DNA of 46,895 nt from QYOJ01 sp964642545 (GCA_964642545.1 CAZXQU010000019.1:1-46895); one strand, 5' to 3'. Positions 23,173 to 32,595 are shown, counted from the first letter of the stretch. Notes: generated by a model from the sequence alone, not told the origin. Numbers and translations are program-made.

Positions 23173-26100
23173 ATGAGAGATTTTGTCCATTTGCATGTTC
23201 ATACGCAGTACTCCATCCTCGATGGAGCTTGTCATATCGAGAGATTAGTGAAGAAAGCCGTTGATGATGGGATGCGGGGTGTGGCCATAACCGACCATGG
23301 AAATCTTTTTGGAGTGAAGGCATTTACAGAGGCCTGCAAACCCTATCCCGATTTCACTCCAATCATTGGTTGTGAGACGTATGTTGCCCGACGAAATTTC
23401 GAGGATAAAACAGATATGATCGACCGGAAAGGAGACCATCTGATCCTCCTGGTTAAGAACAAGCAGGGGTATTCGAACCTGGTAACATTGATCTCATTGG
23501 CCTGGACCAAGGGGCACTACTATAAGCCCAGGGTTGACAAAGCGTTGCTGAAAACCTATCACGAAGGATTGATTGCCTCTTCTGCCTGCCTGGCGGGTCA
23601 GATTCCAAAAGCGATTCAGTCAGGCGACCTGGATCAAGCCGAACAGCTGATTCTCGAGTACAAAGAGATCTTTGGAGAGGATTTCTATCTGGAACTAATG
23701 CGTCACAAGACGACAGATCCTACACGCGACGCTTCCGTATTCCAGCGGCAGACAATGGTAAATGAAGCATTGGTTGAACTCTCTGCAAAGACGGGAGTCA
23801 AACTGATTGCCACCAACGACGTGCACTTTCTGAATGAAGAGGATGCGGAAGCGCATGACAGGTTGCTCTGTATCAATACCGGAAAGGTAATGACTGATGA
23901 GAACCGGCTCCGATATACCGGACAGGAGTGGTTCAAGTCGAAGGAACAGATGAACGCCCTGTATGCCGACATCCCGGAAGCGTTGGAAAATACCTCCGAG
24001 ATCATTGACAAGATCGAGAAATTTTCTCTGAACCGCGATCCAGTCATGCCTGATTTCAAAATTCCGGAGGGTTTTGAGGATGCTGATGCCTACCTCAGGC
24101 ACCGTACTTATGAAGGAGCTGCCCGGCGTTACAAGGAGATCACGGAAGAGATCAGGGAGCGAATTGATTTTGAGCTGGAGACGATCAGAAAGATGGGTTA
24201 TCCCGGTTATTTCCTAATTATTGAAGACCTGCTTGACGCCGCCAGGGAGATGGGTGTCTCGGTGGGCCCTGGCAGAGGATCGGCAGCAGGCTCGGTGGTG
24301 GCATACTCCATCCGGATCACCGATGTTGATCCGCTGCTTTATAACCTGCTGTTTGAACGCTTCCTCAATCCCGACAGGATCTCGATGCCCGATATAGACA
24401 TCGATTTCGATGAAGATGGACGGGAGAAGGTACTAAGCTGGGTTGTTGAGAAATACGGTCAGGATAAGGTTGCGCAGATCATCACCTTCGGGACCATGGC
24501 AGCGAAAGGGGCGATTCGAGATGTGGCCAGGGTTCATGAAATGCCACTTGATGAGGTTAACCGCATAACAAAATTGATCCCTACCCGTCCGGGTATCACA
24601 CTGAAACAGGCATACGACGAGGTCCCTGAGCTGAAAGCTTTAAGAACATCCTCCAACAAACTGATCGCAGAAACACTCCGGTACGCGGAAACACTCGAGG
24701 GCTCTATCCGGCAAACTGGATTGCATGCATGTGGCATCATCATCGGGAAAAACAGCCTAATAGAGCATGTCCCTGTCACGTTGTCAAAAGAATCTCAACT
24801 ACTTGTTACACAGTATGATGGTGATCATATCGAAAAGGTTGGGATGCTCAAGATGGATTTCCTGGGACTAAAAACCCTTGCGATCATCAGCGATGCGGTA
24901 AAAAATGTAAAGAATTCGAAGGGTGTCACTATCGAAATCGAATCCATTCCCCTTGACGACGAGCTTACTTATAAACTTTTCAGCCAGCGGAGGACGACCG
25001 GAATTTTTCAGTTTGAATCGGATGGCATGAAAAAGTACCTCCGGGAGCTGAAGCCGAATAAGATAGAAGACCTGATCGCGATGAACGCTCTCTACAGGCC
25101 AGGCCCGATGGAGTATATCCCAAGCTTCATCAACCGAAAGCATGGGCGTGAGAAGATCTCCTACGACATCCCGGAAATGGAGAAGTACCTGAAAGATACC
25201 TACGGGATCACTGTCTACCAGGAGCAGGTCATGCTCCTTAGCCAGTTGCTGGCGGGATTTACGAAAGGTGAAGCCGACTCGTTACGGAAAGCAATGGGGA
25301 AGAAGATCGAAGCGATGATGAATGAGTTGAAACCTAAATTCATTGAAGGATGTAAGCAGAATGGGCATGATGAAAAGGTTGTCATCAAGATATGGAAAGA
25401 CTGGGAAGCATTTGCAAACTACGCTTTCAACAAATCGCACAGCACATGCTATGCCTACGTCGCATACCGCATGGCGTACCTGAAAGCTCACTATCCGGCT
25501 GAATTTATGGCGGCAGTACTGAGCAGGAACCTCACTGATCTGAAGGAGATCACGAACTTTATTGAAGAGTGTAAACGGATGCATCTGTCTGTACTGGGAC
25601 CTGATGTAAATGAGAGTGAGTTGAAGTTTACCGTCAATAAAAGAGGAGAGATTCGTTTTGGAATGGCGGGAATCAAAAATGTTGGGGAATCCGCGGTACA
25701 AAGTATCGTAGAGGAGCGGACAAAAAACGGTCCGTTTACCAGTATTTTCGATCTTACAACACGTGTTAATTCCCATGCTGTAAATAAGAGGTGCCTGGAA
25801 GCACTGGCCAAAGCTGGTGCTTTTGACGGCTTTGAAAATACACACAGGGCTCAGTATTTCTTTCAGGAACCGGGCGAGGAGAGCACCTTTCTGGAAAAGG
25901 TCATCCGACATGCTGCAGATTACACTGCCCGGAAGAACTCTTCCCAGCAGTCACTATTCGGAGAGGAAGAGGAGATAGAAATGACCGAATTGCAGCTACC
26001 CGAATGCCAACCCTGGTCGAGGATTGAACAGCTAAAGAATGAAAAAGAGATTACAGGGTTTTACATGACAGGTCACCCTCTGGATGATTTTAAGGTGGAG

Positions 26101-26670
26101 ATGAATAGTTTTTGTAGCATTACACTGGAGAAGCTGAAGGCCGATATGAAGGAGTTCCGCAATAAGGATATATCCTTCGCCGGAATTATAATCGCCACTG
26201 CAAACAAGATAGGGAAAAACGGAAAACCATATGGGTCATTCACTCTGGAAGATTACCTGGATTCCATGAACTTCTTTCTCTATTCGGAAGATTACCTGAA
26301 ATGGAAACACTTGCTTGACGAAGGCACCTACGTTCATATCAAAGCCCGGGTGGAGGCCCGTTATGATGCGCCAGATCAGGTAAGGGTAAAGGTGACAAAC
26401 ATGGTATTGCTGAACGAGATCATGGAAAAAAATGCTAAAAACCTCTTTGTCACGTTAAAACTCAGCGACGTGAATGATGAGTTGATAGACAAGACATTTG
26501 ATCTTGCCAAACGGAACAAGGGGAAGTGTAACTTAAGGATCCGGATTTGTGATCAGGATAGTGACCTGACGATTGACCTTCCCTCCCGGAAATTCAAAGT
26601 AAATCCAAGAGAAATGATGGACCAACTGGCCGATTCCGACGAATTTGAGATACGGGTATCTCAGGAATAA
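23173..26670 (+). CDS. dnaE: DNA polymerase III alpha subunit
   Basis: 1165 residues, normal for DnaE1. PHP domain at the N-terminus (HLHVHTQYSILDGA), polymerase core with GPGRGSAAGS and the catalytic aspartates of PDIDIDFDEDGRE (Asp407, Asp409), the fingers (TGIFQFESDGM, YRPGPMEYIP, YGITVYQEQVM), tandem helix-hairpin-helix region about 800-870, and a C-terminal OB fold (FAGIIIATANKIGKNGKPYGSFTLED). It is the replicative polymerase. It begins divergently from the DUF2231 gene; the start is ATG directly before RDFVHLHVHT. Confidence 0.98.
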   Translation: MRDFVHLHVHTQYSILDGACHIERLVKKAVDDGMRGVAITDHGNLFGVKAFTEACKPYPDFTPIIGCETYVARRNFEDKTDMIDRKGDHLILLVKNKQGYSNLVTLISLAWTKGHYYKPRVDKALLKTYHEGLIASSACLAGQIPKAIQSGDLDQAEQLILEYKEIFGEDFYLELMRHKTTDPTRDASVFQRQTMVNEALVELSAKTGVKLIATNDVHFLNEEDAEAHDRLLCINTGKVMTDENRLRYTGQEWFKSKEQMNALYADIPEALENTSEIIDKIEKFSLNRDPVMPDFKIPEGFEDADAYLRHRTYEGAARRYKEITEEIRERIDFELETIRKMGYPGYFLIIEDLLDAAREMGVSVGPGRGSAAGSVVAYSIRITDVDPLLYNLLFERFLNPDRISMPDIDIDFDEDGREKVLSWVVEKYGQDKVAQIITFGTMAAKGAIRDVARVHEMPLDEVNRITKLIPTRPGITLKQAYDEVPELKALRTSSNKLIAETLRYAETLEGSIRQTGLHACGIIIGKNSLIEHVPVTLSKESQLLVTQYDGDHIEKVGMLKMDFLGLKTLAIISDAVKNVKNSKGVTIEIESIPLDDELTYKLFSQRRTTGIFQFESDGMKKYLRELKPNKIEDLIAMNALYRPGPMEYIPSFINRKHGREKISYDIPEMEKYLKDTYGITVYQEQVMLLSQLLAGFTKGEADSLRKAMGKKIEAMMNELKPKFIEGCKQNGHDEKVVIKIWKDWEAFANYAFNKSHSTCYAYVAYRMAYLKAHYPAEFMAAVLSRNLTDLKEITNFIEECKRMHLSVLGPDVNESELKFTVNKRGEIRFGMAGIKNVGESAVQSIVEERTKNGPFTSIFDLTTRVNSHAVNKRCLEALAKAGAFDGFENTHRAQYFFQEPGEESTFLEKVIRHAADYTARKNSSQQSLFGEEEEIEMTELQLPECQPWSRIEQLKNEKEITGFYMTGHPLDDFKVEMNSFCSITLEKLKADMKEFRNKDISFAGIIIATANKIGKNGKPYGSFTLEDYLDSMNFFLYSEDYLKWKHLLDEGTYVHIKARVEARYDAPDQVRVKVTNMVLLNEIMEKNAKNLFVTLKLSDVNDELIDKTFDLAKRNKGKCNLRIRICDQDSDLTIDLPSRKFKVNPREMMDQLADSDEFEIRVSQE

Positions 26671-26673
26671 CAT

Positions 26674-26681
26674 TACCTTTG
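26674..26681 (+). promoter_or_regulatory. -7 box upstream of thioredoxin gene
   Basis: TACCTTTG, exact TAnnTTTG, 3 bp after the dnaE stop. A TTTG at 26644 is 26 bp upstream, wider than the ideal 19-21. Would drive thioredoxin and DUF58 genes. Confidence 0.45.
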
Positions 26682-26708
26682 CATCTAATAACTATCATTA
26701 AAGATATA

Positions 26709-26740
26709 TTTCGTAATTCTTATTTCGTAATTCTTAATTT
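26709..26740. repeat. Short TTCGTAATTCTTA repeats
   Basis: Two units of TTCGTAATTCTT in the thioredoxin leader region, the reverse complement of the AATTACGAA units seen at 41281-41319 and 42191-42222. Confidence 0.65.
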
Positions 26741-26748
26741 GATTACCA

Positions 26749-27066
26749 ATGTTCGAAACATTCACCGACGCCAATTTTGACGAAAAAGTCATCAAAGCAG
26801 AAAAATTAGTTATTGTGGACCTGAGTGCCGCATGGTGCGGCCCATGCCGCATGGTAGGCCCAATTATCCATGAACTTGCCGAAGAGTACGAAGGCCGCCT
26901 GATAGCCGGAGAGCTCAACGTTGACGATAACCCCGGAGTAACTGCTGAATACCGGGTCCGGAATATTCCCACGGTCCTCTTTTTCAAAAACGGAGAGGTT
27001 GTTGATAAACAAGTGGGCGCGGTACCCAAAGCGACGTATAAGGGGATTATTGAGAAATATTTATAG
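26749..27066 (+). CDS. trxA: Thioredoxin
   Basis: 105 residues, the size of classical thioredoxin. Active site AAWCGPCRM, the cis-proline motif RNIPTVLFF and the ending GIIEKYL. Cytoplasmic disulphide reductase. The TAG stop is followed after one codon by the in-frame TTG start of the DUF58 gene, so the two are tightly coupled. Confidence 0.96.
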   Translation: MFETFTDANFDEKVIKAEKLVIVDLSAAWCGPCRMVGPIIHELAEEYEGRLIAGELNVDDNPGVTAEYRVRNIPTVLFFKNGEVVDKQVGAVPKATYKGIIEKYL

Positions 27067-27069
27067 TTT

Positions 27070-28005
27070 TTGCCTCCTCCCATCGACACCTCCCGCCTGG
27101 AGCAGTTCAGCTCATTGGAATTCCTAGCCCGTCAGGTGGTAGAGGGGTTTATTACAGGATTGCATAAAAGCCCTTTTCATGGCTTTTCCGTTGAGTTTGC
27201 CGAGCATCGTTTGTACAATTCAGGGGAGTCGATCCGAAACATCGACTGGAAACTTTTTGGACGAACCGACAGGCTTTATGTAAAAAGGTACGAAGAGGAG
27301 ACTAACCTGCGTTGCCAGATACTGATTGACAACTCCTCATCGATGTACTATCCGGTTCTTGATAAACCCGATATTGACCATCCCAACAAGATTACCTTCT
27401 CGGTCTACGTGAGCGCCGCCCTCATCCAGCTTTTCCGCAAACAGAGGGATGCTGCCGGCGTGAGTCTCTTCTCTGATCAGATTGAATTACATACCCAGAC
27501 CAAGTCGAGCAATATCCATCACAAGTACCTCTTCTCGGAACTTGAGAAATTGCTTAAGCCAATTGCAACCGAAACACGCAGGAAGACAGCCGTGGCAGAT
27601 ACCCTTCATGAGCTGGCAGAGCGCATTCACAAGCGGTCGCTCGTGATTATTTTCAGCGATATGTTTGAAAATACCAGCAATCCTGATGAACTTTTTGCTG
27701 CACTTCAGCACCTGAAACACAACCGGCATGAAGTGGTCCTGTTCCATGTAACGGATACGTCGAAAGAGCTCGATTTCTCTTTTGAAAACAGACCTTACCG
27801 CTTCGTGGATATGGAGACTGGCCAGCAAGTCAAACTATTCCCATTTGAGGTGAAGCAGCAATACCTGGAAGCCGTGAAGCGGTTCAAAAATGATTTGAAA
27901 CTAAAGTGTGGTCAGTATCAAATCGACCTGGTGGAAGCTGATATCAACAAGGGATTTGAGCAGGTGCTGCTACCCTATCTGGTGAAACGGAGCAAACTCT
28001 ACTGA
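27070..28005 (+). CDS. DUF58 domain protein (vWA-like, MoxR-associated)
   Basis: 311 residues. Family core: KSPFHGFSVEFAEHRLYNSGESIRNIDWKLFGRTDRLYVKRYEEE (compare xGFSVEFAEHRxY and IDWKxxGRTDRLYVK), followed by a vWA fold with ILIDNSSSM (DxSxS metal site) and a second strand LVIIFSDMFEN. Usually encoded beside MoxR ATPases and Bat proteins; here no MoxR gene is adjacent, though a BatA-like gene lies at 15228-17297. The start is TTG at 27070: the frame is closed by the thioredoxin TAG at 27064-27066, and the next Met is inside the vWA domain, so no ATG start is possible. Confidence 0.9.
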   Translation: MPPPIDTSRLEQFSSLEFLARQVVEGFITGLHKSPFHGFSVEFAEHRLYNSGESIRNIDWKLFGRTDRLYVKRYEEETNLRCQILIDNSSSMYYPVLDKPDIDHPNKITFSVYVSAALIQLFRKQRDAAGVSLFSDQIELHTQTKSSNIHHKYLFSELEKLLKPIATETRRKTAVADTLHELAERIHKRSLVIIFSDMFENTSNPDELFAALQHLKHNRHEVVLFHVTDTSKELDFSFENRPYRFVDMETGQQVKLFPFEVKQQYLEAVKRFKNDLKLKCGQYQIDLVEADINKGFEQVLLPYLVKRSKLY

Positions 28006-28015
28006 TCACTTGCAA

Positions 28016-28120
28016 CCCCTCCCCAGCCTTCCCCTAAAGGGGAGGGAGTAAGTCCCCTTTAGGGGATTTAGGGGTAATCCCGAAGGGAAGAATAAGTCCC
28101 CTTTAGGGGATTTAGGGGTT
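28016..28120. repeat. Dispersed palindromic repeat, copy 2
   Basis: Two tandem AAGTCCCCTTTAGGGGATTT units plus a leading CCCCTAAAGGGG hairpin, in the gap between the DUF58 gene and valS. Its right end reaches the putative valS -7 box, and a TTTA at 28102 sits 20 bp before that box, where a -33 element is expected. Confidence 0.8.
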
Positions 28121-28125
28121 TTTAG

Positions 28126-28133
28126 TAATTTTG
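28126..28133 (+). promoter_or_regulatory. valS -7 promoter box
   Basis: TAATTTTG matches TAnnTTTG. Predicted start about 28140, leader about 18 nt to ATG 28158. This rules out the in-frame TTG at 28131. Confidence 0.5.
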
Positions 28134-28157
28134 CCGTTTCCTTTAACCTATTATTTC

Positions 28158-30872
28158 ATGGAGATTCCTTCAAGATATAACCCTGCCTTAGTTGAAGACA
28201 GATGGTACGCTTACTGGATGAAGCAGGGGTTCTTTCATTCTGAACCCGACGACCGGGAGCCATATTGCATTGTAATTCCGCCTCCAAATGTGACCGGAGT
28301 CCTGCACATGGGGCATATGCTTAACAATACGATCCAGGACATCATGGTGCGCAGAGCCCGGATGGCCGGAAAGAACGCCTGCTGGGTGCCCGGTACCGAC
28401 CATGCGTCGATTGCGACCGAAGCGAAGGTGGTAGCGAAGCTAAAAGATGAAGGGATTGAAAAATCGTCGCTTACCCGCGACCAATTTCTGGAGCATGCCT
28501 GGGTATGGAAAGAGAAGCATGGAGGGATCATTCTGGAGCAGCTGAAGAAACTGGGGGCCTCCTGCGACTGGGAACGAACCTGTTTTACAATGGACGAAGC
28601 CCGTTATGAATCTGTCATCGATGTGTTTATCGATCTGCATGAGAAGGGATTGATCTATCGCGGTGCCCGGATGGTGAACTGGGATCCTAAAGCGCTGACA
28701 GCCGTTTCCGACGAGGAGGTGATCTACAAAGAGGTGCAGTCGAAACTCTATTTTGTCAGATACAAGGTGGAGGGGATAGGAGAGACGAAATCGGGCAAGG
28801 AGGAGTGGCTGACCATCGCCACTACCCGTCCCGAAACGATCCTTGGAGACACTGCCATCTGTGTCCACCCCGACGACAAAAGATATTCTCATCTCAGGGG
28901 AAAACGGGCTTTCATCCCTTTGATCAACCGGTTGGTGCCGGTCATATTTGATGCGTATGTTGAGATGGAGTTCGGTACTGGTGCCCTGAAGGTTACACCG
29001 GCACACGATGTTAATGACTATAACCTTGGACTGAAGCACAATCTCGAAGTTGTCGACACCTTCAATCCTGATGGGACGTTAAGCCAAGCAGCACAGCTTT
29101 ACGTGGGTGAGGACCGTTTTGTTGTCCGGAAAAAAATTGTCGCCGACCTGGAGGCTACAGGTCATATTGTTAAAATTGAAGAGTACACCAACAAAGTAGG
29201 TTATTCGGAGCGAACTGACGTAGTGATCGAACCCCGTATTTCGGTACAGTGGTTTCTGCAGATGAAGGAGCTGGCAAAACCTGCGTTGGAAGTGGTTGAT
29301 AACGATACTGTTCGGTTTTACCCGGCCAAATACAAGAACATGTACCGCCACTGGATGGATAATCTCCAGGATTGGTGTATCTCGCGACAGCTCTGGTGGG
29401 GACACCAGATCCCGGCCTGGTATGCACCTGACGGAACCGTTGTGGTGGCCAGGACTAGAGAGGAAGCCTTTAAAAAGTTGGCAGTTGGCAGTGAGCAGTT
29501 GGCAGTGGACAATGAGCATCCGGCCTCCGGCATCCAGAATCCAGCATCCAGCATTCAGCATCCAGTATCTGCCGATGACCTTGTTCAGGACCCCGACGTG
29601 ATGGATACCTGGTTTTCGAGCTGGCTATGGCCGATCTCTGTATTTGACGGCATCCGGCATCCGCATAATCCTGATATCAGGTATTATTATCCTACCAATG
29701 ATCTGGTAACCGCTCCTGAAATTATTTTTTTCTGGGTGGCCCGGATGATCATGGCGGGGGAGGAGTACCGAAAGGATATTCCGTTTCATAACGTTTATTT
29801 TACAGGTATTGTACGCGACAAACAGGGGAGGAAGATGTCCAAATCGCTGGGAAACTCCCCTGAACCTATCAAACTGATTGAACAACACGGGGCCGATGCT
29901 GTAAGAATGGGTATGCTTCTATGTTCACCAGCTGGTAACGACCTGCTTTTTGAAGAAGGGCTGATTGAACAGGGTAGGAATTTCTGTAACAAAGTATGGA
30001 ATGCTTTCAGGCTGGTAAAAGGGTGGCAGGTGGATGAGAGGCTGGTTCAACCCCAGGCCGCCAGTATCTCGGTCTCCTGGTTTAAAGCCCAGTTTGAATA
30101 TTCGTTGACAGAGATTGAAAATTTATTCAATGATTACCGTTTGTCTGAAGCCCTGATGGTGATCTACAAACTTTTTTGGGATGACTTCTGTGCCTGGTAT
30201 CTGGAGATGGTAAAACCTGCCTACCAGAAGCTGATCGATCCTGTTACCCTGGAAGCTACCGTCAATTTTTTCGATGAGTTGATGCGGGTCATTCATCCGT
30301 TTCTGCCTTTTATCACCGAAGAGATATGGCAGCTGCTAGTGGAGCGGAAGGAGGGGGAATCGATTATGATCAGTCCGATCCCGGATCCCGGATGCCGGAT
30401 ACCTGATTTGGGTTTGCTGAACTCCTTTGAGTTTGCAAAAGAGGTGGTTACGGCGATCCGCACAGTGAGGAAAGAGAAGAGTATTCCTCAGAAGGAGGCG
30501 ATTCAGCTGATGGTTAAAAAGAATGATGAGGAAGAGGCTGATACCTCGTTTGATGAAGTGGTGATGAAACTTTGCGGCATTGATATGTTGACCTACGTCA
30601 ATGAAAAGCAGCCAGAGGCATTTTCATTCGTCGTTAAGTCTACCGAATTCTATATCCCCCTTGCCATAGAGGCCGATCCTGAAGAGGAGCGCAGGAAATT
30701 ACAGGAAGAGCTTGCCTACACCCGTGGATTCCTGGTCACTGTGGATAAAAAACTGAGCAATGAAAGGTTCGTTAGCAGTGCACCCCAGCAGGTAGTCGAC
30801 ATGGAACGGAAGAAAAAATCCGATGCTGAGGCCAGGATCAGGGTGCTGGAGGAGAAGCTGGAAGGACATTAG
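28158..30872 (+). CDS. valS: Valyl-tRNA synthetase
   Basis: From ATG 28158 it is 904 residues. Class I signature HMGH (His50-His53, PNVTGVLHMGHML), editing domain with TTRPETILGDTA, KMSKS near 559, DTWFSSWLWP before it, and an anticodon-binding domain plus C-terminal coiled-coil arm (DPEEERRKLQEEL...EEKLEGH). It charges tRNA-Val in the cytosol. Unusual: about 30 residues at 441-471 are encoded by short direct repeats (GTTGGCAGT and CATCCAGAATC-like units) between the editing domain and the catalytic core, and a smaller one (PDPGCRIPDLG, near 741-751) lies in the anticodon domain. The frame stays open, and the motifs are intact, so it is probably functional. The stop lies in an ATTAGGAA repeat. 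Confidence 0.97.
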   Translation: MEIPSRYNPALVEDRWYAYWMKQGFFHSEPDDREPYCIVIPPPNVTGVLHMGHMLNNTIQDIMVRRARMAGKNACWVPGTDHASIATEAKVVAKLKDEGIEKSSLTRDQFLEHAWVWKEKHGGIILEQLKKLGASCDWERTCFTMDEARYESVIDVFIDLHEKGLIYRGARMVNWDPKALTAVSDEEVIYKEVQSKLYFVRYKVEGIGETKSGKEEWLTIATTRPETILGDTAICVHPDDKRYSHLRGKRAFIPLINRLVPVIFDAYVEMEFGTGALKVTPAHDVNDYNLGLKHNLEVVDTFNPDGTLSQAAQLYVGEDRFVVRKKIVADLEATGHIVKIEEYTNKVGYSERTDVVIEPRISVQWFLQMKELAKPALEVVDNDTVRFYPAKYKNMYRHWMDNLQDWCISRQLWWGHQIPAWYAPDGTVVVARTREEAFKKLAVGSEQLAVDNEHPASGIQNPASSIQHPVSADDLVQDPDVMDTWFSSWLWPISVFDGIRHPHNPDIRYYYPTNDLVTAPEIIFFWVARMIMAGEEYRKDIPFHNVYFTGIVRDKQGRKMSKSLGNSPEPIKLIEQHGADAVRMGMLLCSPAGNDLLFEEGLIEQGRNFCNKVWNAFRLVKGWQVDERLVQPQAASISVSWFKAQFEYSLTEIENLFNDYRLSEALMVIYKLFWDDFCAWYLEMVKPAYQKLIDPVTLEATVNFFDELMRVIHPFLPFITEEIWQLLVERKEGESIMISPIPDPGCRIPDLGLLNSFEFAKEVVTAIRTVRKEKSIPQKEAIQLMVKKNDEEEADTSFDEVVMKLCGIDMLTYVNEKQPEAFSFVVKSTEFYIPLAIEADPEEERRKLQEELAYTRGFLVTVDKKLSNERFVSSAPQQVVDMERKKKSDAEARIRVLEEKLEGH
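29478..29569. repeat. In-frame short direct repeats inside valS
   Basis: GTTGGCAGTTGGCAGTGAGC then GTTGGCAGTGGACAATGAGC-type units, followed by four or five CATCCAGAATC/CATCCAGCATT units. These look like the tandem short repeats common between genes in Bacteroidota, here translated as about 30 residues. Confidence 0.75.
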
Positions 30873-30898
30873 GAAATTAGGAAATTAGGAAATTAGGG
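30868..30898. repeat. Tandem ATTAGGAA repeat at the valS stop
   Basis: Four units of ATTAGGAA; the valS TAG stop (30870-30872) is in the first unit. Lies between the convergent valS and mscS genes; no hairpin terminator seen. Confidence 0.7.
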
Positions 30899-30923
30899 AA
30901 GTTGGCGTCCAAGGGTATGTAAG

Positions 30924-31760
30924 TTATTGTTCTTTTATATGTATATCCCGCTGCGGGAAAGGAATGACAATGTCGGTTTCCCTGAATTTTTCACGAATCT
31001 TGAAACGAATATCACTCTTGATATTTTCGATCCAGAACATATCCTGGCTCCAGAAAAGAATTTCAAAGACTATGGCACTATCCCCGAAATCAATAATCCG
31101 TACGATAGGCTTGATCTCCGGCTGGTTGTTTATTACTTCAGGGTGTTCGGCCGCACATTGATAAAGGATATCCCTCACTTGTACTTCATCCGATGTGTAT
31201 GAGACTCCAACATCAACTTTAAACCGGGTTGGCTGAAGGTTATGGCTCCAGTTGATCACATTTTCATTGACGAACTTATGGTTTGGAATGATCAATACTA
31301 TGCCGTCGCGGGTATAAAGGGTTGATGTACGCAGCCTGATCTCTTTGATTTTTCCCACGATACCCCCTACATCCAGGATATCATCCACCTTAATGGTTCC
31401 TTCGAACAGGATAAAAACACCGGAAACGATATCCTGGAAAATCTGTTGAAGACCAAGTCCTAGACCAACCAGTAAAGCCGCTGAACTTGCAATCAGGAAT
31501 GTAACTTTTATGCCGATTGTCTCAATGATCAGAACGATAGCAATGATCCAGACGAGGTATTTTACCAGGAGAAAGACAGAGTATTGTCGGCCTGCTGTAT
31601 ATTTGTCCTTCGATATGGTTCTGATTACCACTCGTTTTAACAGGTATAACAGAAACCATGTTGCCAGGAAGATGATAAAAATTATCACCAGTTCAGATAC
31701 TGTGAGGGAAAAGTTGCCCAGGTTGACCAGCTCATATGCCAGAAATTCCGTGATGGTCAT
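30924..31760 (-). CDS. MscS-family mechanosensitive ion channel
   Basis: From ATG 31760 it is 278 residues (a TTG at 31808 is the other possibility). About three TM helices in the first 100 residues; the pore helix and signature follow (LLVGLGLGLQQIFQDIVSGVFILFEGTIKVDD, with GLGLGLQQ), then the MscS beta domain (GIVGKIKEIRLRTSTLYTRDGIVLIIPNHKF, IPNHKF) and the alpha-beta C-terminal domain. Inner-membrane channel releasing solutes on hypo-osmotic shock. Confidence 0.94.
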   Translation of the reverse strand: MTITEFLAYELVNLGNFSLTVSELVIIFIIFLATWFLLYLLKRVVIRTISKDKYTAGRQYSVFLLVKYLVWIIAIVLIIETIGIKVTFLIASSAALLVGLGLGLQQIFQDIVSGVFILFEGTIKVDDILDVGGIVGKIKEIRLRTSTLYTRDGIVLIIPNHKFVNENVINWSHNLQPTRFKVDVGVSYTSDEVQVRDILYQCAAEHPEVINNQPEIKPIVRIIDFGDSAIVFEILFWSQDMFWIENIKSDIRFKIREKFRETDIVIPFPQRDIHIKEQ

Positions 31761-31849
31761 AGTGTTCGGTATTTTAATGACGTACTCACAAAAGTAACAA
31801 AAAATCAACCAGGTAAGGCTTCATACACTATTTCAGCAATATCCAGTAC

Positions 31850-32503
31850 CTAGTTTTTATCAAACACATATTCCAGGATATTGGCACCCATTTTGAGCGC
31901 TTTCTGGCGGGTGGCATCGGAATCGTTATGAACCCGTGGGTCTTCCCAGCCGTCACCCAGATCACATTCGAATGTGTAGAAACAGACCAGCCTTCCCTCC
32001 CATATCAGGCCAAACCCTTGAGGCGCTTTGTTGTCGTGCTCGTGGATTTTTGGGAGTCCATTGGGAAAGTCGTATTTCTGATGGTAAATTGGGTATGAAT
32101 AGGGGAGTTCAACAAAGTCGAGTTCGGGGAAGACAAGTTTCATCTGTGGCCGGATGTATTTATCCAGTCCATAGTTGTCATCGATATGAAGAAACCCTCC
32201 AGCCAGCAGGTAACTCCTCAGGTTTTGAGCCTCCTGCCCCGAAAATAGTACATTGCCGTGTCCGGTCATATGAACAAATGGAAAGTTAAAGATCTCCTTG
32301 CTTCCCACGTCTACCGTGGCAATCTCTTCACTGATGTTTGTGCCGAGGTTTTGATTGACGAATTTGACAAGGTTTGGTAATGACGTAGGATTGGCATACC
32401 AGTCGCCCCCACCGCTGTATTTCAGCAATGCAATCTGAAAAGAGGGAGGCGTTGCTGAGATGCCGGTAATCAGGATGATCAAAAAAAGAGATGTTCGCTT
32501 CAT
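31850..32503 (-). CDS. DUF4159 domain protein, exported
   Basis: From ATG 32503 it is 217 residues with a signal peptide (MKRTSLFLIILITGISA). An upstream TTG-type extension to 32623 would run into rsmE and is rejected. The body matches DUF4159: GGGDWYANP, FVHMTGHGNVLFSGQEAQNL, GGFLHIDDNYGLD, and the end EWEGRLVCFYTFECDLGDGWED-like stretch. The fold resembles a glutamine amidotransferase-like Rossmann domain of the kind found near Bat/BatA genes. Function unknown. It starts 92 bp after rsmE ends. Confidence 0.87.
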   Translation of the reverse strand: MKRTSLFLIILITGISATPPSFQIALLKYSGGGDWYANPTSLPNLVKFVNQNLGTNISEEIATVDVGSKEIFNFPFVHMTGHGNVLFSGQEAQNLRSYLLAGGFLHIDDNYGLDKYIRPQMKLVFPELDFVELPYSYPIYHQKYDFPNGLPKIHEHDNKAPQGFGLIWEGRLVCFYTFECDLGDGWEDPRVHNDSDATRQKALKMGANILEYVFDKN

Positions 32504-32595
32504 GCTAGTTGGGAAATTCCAGGACAAATGTACTTTATATCTTTTAATCCGAGAAGATCCGCGAATGATCCGCGAGATCAGCGTGCAAAAATTCG

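Noticed and set aside
28131..28157. TTG start adding nine residues to valS
   Set aside because: The TTG lies in the predicted -7 box; ATG 28158 begins the conserved MEIPSRYNP.
31870..31895. TTGGCACCCATTTTGAG, a sigma-54-like string
   Set aside because: Inside the DUF4159 coding sequence on the antisense strand, -12 element is GA, no enhancer repeats and no gene starts downstream.
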